A stretch of 45,449 nt of DNA from Lachnospiraceae bacterium (GTDB lineage: Bacteria; Bacillota; Clostridia; Lachnospirales; Lachnospiraceae), in contig JAFLTE010000019.1 of assembly GCA_022510565.1 (NCBI GenBank), positions 1 through 45,449 on the forward strand. The letters are read 5' to 3'. The notes beneath the pieces were generated by a model that had not been told where the DNA came from, did no database searches, and worked only from the letters and a program-made list of their open reading frames with translations. Made by a program: the position numbers and the translations under genes. Positions 16,722 to 24,264 of the stretch are shown one piece after another. Position 1 is the stretch's first letter, and every line of letters starts with the position of its first letter.

Positions 16722-16738
16722 TGTATTTTCAATACATT
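16720..16738. promoter_or_regulatory. Perfect inverted repeat at the codY -35 region
   Basis: AATGTATT (16720-16727), TTC spacer, AATACATT (16731-16738): an 8-bp perfect dyad between the topA stop codon and the codY -35 hexamer, overlapping it by two bases. It could be an operator; it also contains ATTTTC, half of a CodY box. As a terminator it lacks GC content. Confidence 0.4.
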
Positions 16739-18829
16739 TTATGTTGTTTGTATAGAATTTTCTGACATCGGAGCATCTTTAATGAAACCGCAGCTTTCAT
16801 CGGAACATACCAGCTTATTGCCTTTTTGCAGAAGGATGGATCCGCATCGCGAGCACCTATCCGCCACGGGTTTTTGCCATACCATAAAATCACACTCGGG
16901 ATTATCGATACAGCCGTAATATTTTCTGCCCTTCTTCGTCTTCTTCAAGACAATATCCTTACCGCACTTAGGGCACTCTACGCCAATCTTCTCGAAGTAG
17001 GGTTTGGTGTTGCGGCATTCCGGGAAACCGGGGCAGGCTAAGAATCTGCCGTGAGGACCGTACTTAATCACCATCTGTCTGCCGCAGTTCTCACAGAACT
17101 CATCCGACAATTCATCCGCAATCTCCACCTCATCCAGTTCCTTCTCGGCCTTCTCCACGGCCTGTGCCAAATCCGGATAGAAGTTCTTCATCACGGTCTT
17201 CCACTTGACGTTTCCTTCCTCCACGCCATCCAAGAGTGCTTCCATCGTTGCGGTAAAATTCACGTCCACAATCGAGGGAAAAGCCTCCTTCATCATGTTG
17301 TTGACCACTTCGCCCAGCTCTGTCACGTAAAGATTTTTATTCTCTCTGACAATATATCTTCTGGCAAGAATTGTGGTGATGGTAGGCGCATAAGTACTGG
17401 GACGGCCGATGCCCAGTTCCTCCATGGCACGCACGAGGGAAGCCTCCGTATAGTGCGGCGCAGGCTGGGTAAAATGCTGCTTTTCATCCAGACTAATCAG
17501 GGATAATTTCGTATCAGATGTTATTTTACTCATCAGCGTATTGGATTCTTCTTTATCATCATCATCCGTATATACGCTCATAAATCCGTCAAACTTGACC
17601 TTAGATGCCGCTACCGAAAAACGCTGCCCCGCCGCATCGATTTTCACCGATGTGGTTTCGTACACCGCATTAGCCATGCGGCTTGCCACAAACCTCTTCC
17701 AGATGAGCTGATAGAGCCTGAACTGATCTCTGGACAGAGAGTCCTTTAAATCAAGCGGTGTGCGGGCAATATCTGTAGGGCGGATTGCCTCATGAGCATC
17801 CTGAATCTTCTGCTTGCTGCCCTTCTGCTTCTGTGTGACAGCGGCGTACTCTTTGCCGTATTTATCCTCGATATAATCCCGCGCCATGATTTCCGCTTCC
17901 TCGGAAACCCTGGTAGAATCCGTACGCAGGTAGGTAATGACACCGACGGTATCACTTCCCTTGATGTCAATACCCTCGTAAAGCTGCTGCGCCAGACGCA
18001 TGGTCTTCTGGGTAGAGAAGTTCAGAACCTTGCTTGCCTCCTGCTGTAAGGTGGAAGTGGTAAACGGCAGGGGCGCTTTCTTGATGCGCTCGCCATTTTT
18101 GACGGAATCCACACGGTACTGCGCGTTATCCAGCTTCTTCTTGATCTCGTTAAGTTCTTCCGCAGAGGAAATCGTATGATTTTCCTTAGCGGTGCCGGTA
18201 TATTTCGCCACGAGAGGCTTTTTCTCACCTTCCACCTTGAGAGCTGCTTCAAGCGTCCAGTACTCCTCCGGAATAAAGGCGTTGATTTCATCCTCCCTGT
18301 CGCAGATAATGCGAAGGGCAACCGACTGCACACGTCCCGCGCTTAAGCCCCGCTTAACCTTCGCCCACAACACAGGTGAAATTTTATAACCCACCATACG
18401 GTCGAGGCAGCGGCGCGCCTGCTGTGCATCCACCAGGTCCATATTGATTTCTCTGGCATGCTTTAGAGATTCCTTGACCGCACTCTTGGTAATCTCATTA
18501 AAAGTAATGCGGTACACTTTCTTGTTTTCCAACTTTAACGCCGCAAGCAGATGCCATGAGATAGCTTCTCCTTCGCGGTCAGGGTCTGTTGCCAGATATA
18601 CTTTCTCGGCTTTCTTGACTTCCTTGCGCAAATTTGCCAGTATATCGCCTTTACCCCTGATTGTAATGTACTTCGGCTCGTAATCATGTTCTACGTCGAT
18701 GCCCAGCACGCTGCGGGGCAAATCCCGTACATGCCCGTTGCTGGCCGCGACTTCGTAATTCGAGCCCAAAAACTTTTTGATTGTCTTCACTTTAGCCGGT
18801 GATTCGACAATTACCAAATACTTTGCCAT
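16739..18829 (-). CDS. topA: DNA topoisomerase I (type IA)
   Basis: TopA relaxes negative supercoils through a covalent 5'-phosphotyrosine. The 696-aa protein begins MAKYLVIVESPAKVKTIKKF with the Toprim domain (acidic motif ATDPDREGEAISWHL, about residue 80). The catalytic Tyr lies in GVITYLRTDSTRVS (about residue 300). Three C-terminal zinc-ribbon modules are visible: CENC...CPGFPEC (about 580), CPKC...CIDNPEC (about 620) and CSRC...CSDESC (about 665). AGGGGAATG precedes the ATG. It is monocistronic or leads into codY; in Bacillus dprA precedes it directly. Confidence 0.98.
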   Translation of the reverse strand: MAKYLVIVESPAKVKTIKKFLGSNYEVAASNGHVRDLPRSVLGIDVEHDYEPKYITIRGKGDILANLRKEVKKAEKVYLATDPDREGEAISWHLLAALKLENKKVYRITFNEITKSAVKESLKHAREINMDLVDAQQARRCLDRMVGYKISPVLWAKVKRGLSAGRVQSVALRIICDREDEINAFIPEEYWTLEAALKVEGEKKPLVAKYTGTAKENHTISSAEELNEIKKKLDNAQYRVDSVKNGERIKKAPLPFTTSTLQQEASKVLNFSTQKTMRLAQQLYEGIDIKGSDTVGVITYLRTDSTRVSEEAEIMARDYIEDKYGKEYAAVTQKQKGSKQKIQDAHEAIRPTDIARTPLDLKDSLSRDQFRLYQLIWKRFVASRMANAVYETTSVKIDAAGQRFSVAASKVKFDGFMSVYTDDDDKEESNTLMSKITSDTKLSLISLDEKQHFTQPAPHYTEASLVRAMEELGIGRPSTYAPTITTILARRYIVRENKNLYVTELGEVVNNMMKEAFPSIVDVNFTATMEALLDGVEEGNVKWKTVMKNFYPDLAQAVEKAEKELDEVEIADELSDEFCENCGRQMVIKYGPHGRFLACPGFPECRNTKPYFEKIGVECPKCGKDIVLKKTKKGRKYYGCIDNPECDFMVWQKPVADRCSRCGSILLQKGNKLVCSDESCGFIKDAPMSENSIQTT

Positions 18830-18948
18830 AATTCATTCCCCTGTTTCTTCAATCGCACATTCAACGCAAACCACTATACACCAATTTTTTGAGAATGACA
18901 AGAGAAAAAAATTTAAGGATGCTTATGCATGGGAATCGGGCGTGGTAT

Positions 18949-18978
18949 ATTATATGCACATTATTGCATTTATAGCAA
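18949..18978 (-). promoter_or_regulatory. SigA-type promoter of topA
   Basis: On the minus strand TTGCTA (18973-18978) and a perfect TATAAT (18949-18954) are 18 bases apart. The -35 element touches the terminator hairpin of the upstream gene. The leader to the topA ATG is about 110 bases and AT-rich, with no clear structure. Confidence 0.6.
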
Positions 18979-19003
18979 GAACCCCGACAACTGTCGGGGT
19001 TCT
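18978..19003 (-). terminator. Strong hairpin after the 1730-aa protein gene
   Basis: AGAACCCCGAC (18978-18988), loop AACT, GTCGGGGTTCT (18993-19003): a perfect 11-bp stem, 48 bp after the stop codon. No U-tract follows on the minus strand, so termination efficiency is uncertain; it still marks the end of the pilus operon. Confidence 0.65.
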
Positions 19004-19050
19004 CTACTTATATTAATTGTATAGCATATATTGTTTGTAAAACCTGCATC

Positions 19051-22000
19051 TTACTCTAACGGGCGCAACTCTGCACGATTCAAAGATACTACATCGTAGC
19101 TTGTAACACTGCACTCCTTGCCGCCTCTCATAAAGGTCGTACGAATGACGACATAAATATCCGCCTTGTTCTTATCCGAGTTATTCTGCATATTCACAAC
19201 CGGTGCCTTAATGCGATAAGTCTGTCCGGGTACTAACTGATCCGGCTCCACAAGGGTAAGCCTGCCGTCTTTAACTGCCCAAATCTGACTGCTGAAAGGT
19301 ACCATATTAACGCCGATACCCAACAAATCAACTCCAGACGGCTCCTCACGCAGGAACTCAATCTGCACGGTCTTGTTCTTCGCCATATTGCTGTCGCGGA
19401 AGCGGAAGTATACATCCACGGTGTTATCAAGCATACCGTCGGATCCGTCCTCAGCAGCCGCCTCCAGCCAATCCTGGTCGAAAGGAACCGGAATGCTCTC
19501 CACATCTGCGGAATCCGCCGCAAAACCTGCCACAATATGTACATTGGCATTATGCACGCCCGCACTGTATGCCGCCATCAGCGCATTGACAAAGAGCTTA
19601 CTCTCATCGGCACCTTCGCCGTTTGCGGAAGCAATATCCTGGCTATTATAAGTGTAAGGATACTCGGACTGTGCCAGATAAACTACATTGCCCTTGCTGT
19701 AGCAATAATAGTTGTTGCGCGCATCCTTCGGCGAAATTCCGAACTGCGATTCTTCGCTGCCGCTGCCGAAGGTATACCAAGCCGTCACGTAAGTCGCATT
19801 GCTCTCACTGCTGAGATTATTGTCAAAATCCAGCAGATACGTGGGCGGTCTTAACCATCCTCTCTGGCCGAACGCAAGAGTACTGTTACCCAACCGATAC
19901 GGATAATATGAGATACTACCCTCATTGACCGTCTCTGCCTGAAGTGAAACCTGACGTCCAAACATATCGCGATTCAATCCGGCATAGCGCAGATACTGCG
20001 ATGCGCTGCTGGCACCTAAAGCAGTATAGGTCAGGTCGCGCTCTCTCTGTCCCAGCAATTCTGCACTGAGTCCCAGTCTGTTGATACCGGAATTGATATC
20101 GTCCTCCAGACCCTGAGCACATACCAGAAGGCTCCTGCCGGCATCTGCATAACTAGTGACGGCATCGTTCACTACCTGTGACGCTACTCCACCGTCCAAG
20201 GTCATCACGACTACATCCCACTGCTCTAAATATTTCGCATTTTTGCCAAGTTCATCCTCTAACCGAGCCGCATTAACCGTCTCAAAAATGAACTCGCTAT
20301 TGGTGGAATTCGCCGCTCCCCGCAAATAGTATGCAAGAAGTGAGTCATCCTTATTGTTATATATTCTCTGCAGACTCACTCTGTCGTCGTTGGTCTGCTC
20401 CGTAATCTGCAATACCTTCAGTTCACCCGCAGAGGAAGCTCCCAATACGAAATAACCCTGCTCGGAATCACGCCTGTAAGCATTACCTGCATCTGTCACT
20501 TCCAGCTTCCAAGGTAGAATGCCGGGACCCATATCACTGGCAATTACTTCAATCATGCCGCCATCATTGGTATATTCGCCTACTTCCTCTTCCGGTGCAA
20601 AAATACCATCGTAGTTATAGTCTGCATACAGATGAATCACTGTATCGTTATAATATGCGTCGCCTCGGTTATCTGTAATACTATAGGCAATCGTACCGTG
20701 ATAATCACCGTTCTCATCTGCCATAAGCGACTGAACCTTATCGCCGTCCTCCCCATACACATGGATTCTCGGTCTGGATATACGCACCTGCGTCATAAAC
20801 AACGGGCTTGCCATAGCATCCGACACCGTAAAGATATAATCCTTATATCTGTCGTCGGTAACCGCTGTATTCAGGAATCGGTACATAACAGAATCTCTGT
20901 CGATATACTTGTCGTTGACATCGCCGTCTCCCGCTTTCTGTGCGGACTCATTCTTAAAGCAGTTATTCTCAACGAGCACAGGATAACCCGCCTCCATATA
21001 ATTCAAAAGCTCGGTCATCTTCTGCGCCGTAATATCATTGGCATCATATCTGCCTGCACCGGAATCATCACCGGGGTGATATACCTTGCCGTTCAGAGAA
21101 GAATTGTTATACCGCGCCGTACGTTCTGCATCACCGTCACGGTACAATCTCTGCCCGTCGAGTCCGATAAAGATGATATCATAGTTACTGTTGATATCCT
21201 CCCACTCACCGTTAAATTCCGCCACAGACTTAACATTCTGGTACACACTAAAATCTTTCTTACTGGACAGAATCTGCTTAGCTGCCGACATAGCATCCGT
21301 CTTCCACAACAGCTTCGTATATGTGCCGTTCGATTCTATCTTCAAATCTGAAGTACGATTTGCTGTAGGCTGAAGTTCCAGGATTGTCAGGTCATCAAAC
21401 TCTCCAACGATACCCACGGAATAATTGATAATATACTGTACTGCTTTCGCCGGACTTACATCCTCGGATATCTTATCGTCGTCCGACAGCAAGGTGTTCT
21501 CCGCCTTAATTGCCGCCAAAACCTCCGCAAATCCGGATGTCAGACCCCCTTCACGGAAGGACTCGCTTACAAGGGCATTACCATCTACCACATAAACATT
21601 TTGATTTACATAACCCTTATCGTTGCGTTCCTTGTCAGGATAATCATTGGAGCCATTATCATAATATAGCTTAATATTAGCCATCAAGTTTTTGTCATCT
21701 TTTTGATCCATCGCTTCATAGAATTCCGCAAAATCCTGCTTTAAAAGCGATTTTCCAAGATAAGCATAATTGGTCTTATCATAAGAAGTGCTGCCGGAGC
21801 CACCTTCGGAAACCCCATAATCCACGATAATCGGCATCAAATCCTGCGTAGCACGATATAGTATTGCATTCACCACGCTGTCACCCATATCCTCATCCGA
21901 GTCTTTCATAATACATGATGGAGTCCCATTATTAATCCACGTATTATTGCCGCTCTCCAGATAAATCAAATCAGCACTAAATACATCATCCGGTGACACT

Positions 22001-24243
22001 TCGTCCGCCCGCTTGGTTATCACTTTGATCTTAAAATCACTGTTCTCATTGTCACCACCGGACAACGTGCTGAACACGTAACGTTTCAAGTAGTCACTAC
22101 ATTCACTATAGCATCTAATCCATCCATTAACACCTTCTACTTTTATCCAACCTTCGCCCGACGTCGGTGTTGCCAAAGTTTTGACTTCATAGGAATCTGC
22201 TTCGGCATCAGCATTGCTGCTATTGCTCTTAGATGATGCAAGGGGTATCAGTTTGCAATTTCCCTCTCCTTCGCCTACATACTGGAAAGGCTCTATGTCC
22301 CCCACATTGTCATAAGTAAGCACCGGTATTCCTCCGCTTGCCGGAAGCGCTGCTGTACTAGCCCCTATGTTCTCATCTACACTCCAGCCGTCTGCAATAT
22401 CATACAACGGTCCATCAAACTCTTCGTCATAATTCAGCTCAAATGTAATAACGACGTACTTGCTCCACCAATTGTCCTCGTTGTTGCTGCTGTTGTTGCT
22501 ATCAACCGCTTCGTTGTTGCTGCTGTTATTGTTGCTACTATTAACTTCTTCGTTGTTACTGCTGTCGTTGCTATTGACTTCATCGCTGTTACTACTTCCA
22601 CTGCTACCGACTTCTTCGGCTGGTTCTTCTACCTCATTTTCCACCAACATGTACCATCTGCCGGAAACCAATGCATTTCTGTCATTAGCTATAGAAGCTA
22701 CAGGTGTACCGTCTTCTGACTCAGTTATAGTTGGCGAAATCGTTAAATTGCTGCTATTATCGCCGTCGCCTGTATTGTCTCCATCGCCGACATTACCGCC
22801 GTCACCTGTATTGTCTACATCGCCGACATTACCGCCGTCGCCTGTATTACCTCCATCGCCGACATTACCGCCGTCGCCTGTATTACCTCCATCGCCGACA
22901 TTACCGCCGTCACCTGTATTGTCTACATCGCCGACATTACCGCCGTCGCCTATATCGTCTCCATCACCTAATTCACCGTCATTCTCATCGCCGTCTTCGT
23001 TAGGTTCTTCTTCCTCAGGTTCTTCTTCCTTAGGTTCCTCTTCCTTAGGCACTACCACTTCTCCGGTCGAGCCTTGTTCTGATTCAGCTATAGACTCAAG
23101 CAACTGACCGACTGTAAAGCCGGCACACACGAAAGCATTGGCAGAGTCATCCCAATAGTACACCAAGGTATCGAGGGAATCCGCATATTCACCCCAATCC
23201 ATTACCTGACCTATCTTATACGCACCGTCAGCGTTCAACTCAAACTTCACCCGGGTAGTGGCATAAGGATCCAGAGCACGTACTCTGGATAGAGAAACTG
23301 CATTTAATAACCAATCGGGCGCCTCAAAGTCACCCATTCCATCTTCTACCAGCTCCCATCTACCATAGAAAACTCCCGTGCCGTTGTCAAAAGCCTTCGT
23401 CCAACCGTTGGATTCGGGAATCGAATAACTGATACCTTCATAACGCTCCTCATATACAATCCCATTGCTGCCGATAATCTTAGAGCCCTCTACGCTGCCA
23501 GCATTAAGCACAGTAGAAACCAACGCCTTTCTTGCAGTCCATTCTTTATATGTGTCAGGCGCATCACTAAAAATACGTTTCAAATCCTGCGCAACAGGTT
23601 CCTGTCCACTGACAAAATATCCAAGAGTACCCATAGAAAACTCTTGTCCTGATACCGTTGCCTTATTCGGCACGATATCCAGAATCACATAAGGGGTGTC
23701 TGTATGCTCACTCACGACTCTGCCGATACCGGAGAAGGACTCTTTCGCCAGAATCTGAGGCGGAGTCACATACTGTATCATATCGGAGTACAGTACGGAA
23801 AGTACAAGAATCGCCGCAACAGACATGCACATACGTCTCACGAATCGCTTCGCCTTGCTCTCACGCTTCTTCTCAGGCACAGGGCGCACTACATAGACCG
23901 GCTGCGAAACCACAGCTGGCTGCTGAACTACAATCGGAGCTGCAGCTTCCGTCACGTCTGCTGCTTTCTCCTCCTGTACCGTCTTAGAACGTTTGGAGAC
24001 AAACTGAGCGTGCTTTTTCTCGGACGCAACTATCTTATCGCAGTTTCTGCATGTATCCGTGCGCTTCCCTGCTCCGGCTGTACTCGCTCTCTTTATACCG
24101 GATTTCTGCGATTTCCTGCCGCCGAGAAATCCGAAGAACGCCGCCACCGCCGCTAAAAACGAAGCCGCTAATACCAGAACGAGCGCTGTCTTCTTACCCT
24201 TCTCATTTAGTTTTACGCTTTCCATGATTTCGTTATTCTTCAT
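19051..24243 (-). CDS. Giant membrane-anchored surface protein, DUF5057-like, Gly/Asp repeat
   Basis: A 1730-residue protein at the end of the pilus operon, function not known. Two hydrophobic segments (about residues 18-41 and 136-155) flank a strongly basic loop with a single CRNC motif (C65, C68) and a Pro/Val stretch; by the positive-inside rule this loop is cytoplasmic and the C-terminal 1570 residues face outward. After the second segment, TPYVILDIVPNKA and GTLGYFVSGQEP resemble DUF5057 proteins of Lachnospiraceae. Residues about 395-425 are Glu-rich, 425-495 a 12-residue GDGGNVGDxDNT repeat, and 540-590 Ser/Asn-rich; the rest looks like folded beta-rich domains (for example YVTAWYTFGSG, DWLEAAAEDGSDGM). 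No LPXTG. It starts 21 bp after a minor-pilin gene, so a role at the pilus tip or base is inferred. Confidence 0.75.
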   Translation of the reverse strand: MKNNEIMESVKLNEKGKKTALVLVLAASFLAAVAAFFGFLGGRKSQKSGIKRASTAGAGKRTDTCRNCDKIVASEKKHAQFVSKRSKTVQEEKAADVTEAAAPIVVQQPAVVSQPVYVVRPVPEKKRESKAKRFVRRMCMSVAAILVLSVLYSDMIQYVTPPQILAKESFSGIGRVVSEHTDTPYVILDIVPNKATVSGQEFSMGTLGYFVSGQEPVAQDLKRIFSDAPDTYKEWTARKALVSTVLNAGSVEGSKIIGSNGIVYEERYEGISYSIPESNGWTKAFDNGTGVFYGRWELVEDGMGDFEAPDWLLNAVSLSRVRALDPYATTRVKFELNADGAYKIGQVMDWGEYADSLDTLVYYWDDSANAFVCAGFTVGQLLESIAESEQGSTGEVVVPKEEEPKEEEPEEEEPNEDGDENDGELGDGDDIGDGGNVGDVDNTGDGGNVGDGGNTGDGGNVGDGGNTGDGGNVGDVDNTGDGGNVGDGDNTGDGDNSSNLTISPTITESEDGTPVASIANDRNALVSGRWYMLVENEVEEPAEEVGSSGSSNSDEVNSNDSSNNEEVNSSNNNSSNNEAVDSNNSSNNEDNWWSKYVVITFELNYDEEFDGPLYDIADGWSVDENIGASTAALPASGGIPVLTYDNVGDIEPFQYVGEGEGNCKLIPLASSKSNSSNADAEADSYEVKTLATPTSGEGWIKVEGVNGWIRCYSECSDYLKRYVFSTLSGGDNENSDFKIKVITKRADEVSPDDVFSADLIYLESGNNTWINNGTPSCIMKDSDEDMGDSVVNAILYRATQDLMPIIVDYGVSEGGSGSTSYDKTNYAYLGKSLLKQDFAEFYEAMDQKDDKNLMANIKLYYDNGSNDYPDKERNDKGYVNQNVYVVDGNALVSESFREGGLTSGFAEVLAAIKAENTLLSDDDKISEDVSPAKAVQYIINYSVGIVGEFDDLTILELQPTANRTSDLKIESNGTYTKLLWKTDAMSAAKQILSSKKDFSVYQNVKSVAEFNGEWEDINSNYDIIFIGLDGQRLYRDGDAERTARYNNSSLNGKVYHPGDDSGAGRYDANDITAQKMTELLNYMEAGYPVLVENNCFKNESAQKAGDGDVNDKYIDRDSVMYRFLNTAVTDDRYKDYIFTVSDAMASPLFMTQVRISRPRIHVYGEDGDKVQSLMADENGDYHGTIAYSITDNRGDAYYNDTVIHLYADYNYDGIFAPEEEVGEYTNDGGMIEVIASDMGPGILPWKLEVTDAGNAYRRDSEQGYFVLGASSAGELKVLQITEQTNDDRVSLQRIYNNKDDSLLAYYLRGAANSTNSEFIFETVNAARLEDELGKNAKYLEQWDVVVMTLDGGVASQVVNDAVTSYADAGRSLLVCAQGLEDDINSGINRLGLSAELLGQRERDLTYTALGASSASQYLRYAGLNRDMFGRQVSLQAETVNEGSISYYPYRLGNSTLAFGQRGWLRPPTYLLDFDNNLSSESNATYVTAWYTFGSGSEESQFGISPKDARNNYYCYSKGNVVYLAQSEYPYTYNSQDIASANGEGADESKLFVNALMAAYSAGVHNANVHIVAGFAADSADVESIPVPFDQDWLEAAAEDGSDGMLDNTVDVYFRFRDSNMAKNKTVQIEFLREEPSGVDLLGIGVNMVPFSSQIWAVKDGRLTLVEPDQLVPGQTYRIKAPVVNMQNNSDKNKADIYVVIRTTFMRGGKECSVTSYDVVSLNRAELRPLE
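22470..22620. repeat. Ser/Asn-rich low-complexity tract in the 1730-aa protein
   Basis: Degenerate repeats of SSNNEEVNS-type codons (AAC/AGT and AAT/AGC rich), coding an unfolded, hydrophilic spacer next to the Gly/Asp repeat. Likely flexible stalk. Confidence 0.7.
22764..22967. repeat. 36-bp tandem repeat (coding VNTR)
   Basis: About five and a half copies of a 36-bp unit encoding GDGGNVGD(G/V)(G/D)NT within the 1730-aa protein. Copies differ at a few positions only, and two longer blocks of over 40 bases (near 22800 and 22910) are identical. Such arrays change copy number readily by slippage. Confidence 0.85.
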
Positions 24244-24264
24244 ACTTATCGCCCCATTACATTC

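Noticed and set aside
20632..21351. Plus-strand 239-codon frame inside the giant protein gene
   Set aside because: Hydrophobic His/Ile/Val-rich product with no recognisable domain or ribosome site; fully antisense to a good gene.
22450..23110. Long plus-strand open frames through the Gly/Asp and Ser/Asn repeats
   Set aside because: They are the antisense of a repetitive coding region (Leu/Ser/Pro-rich products) with no ribosome site or promoter.
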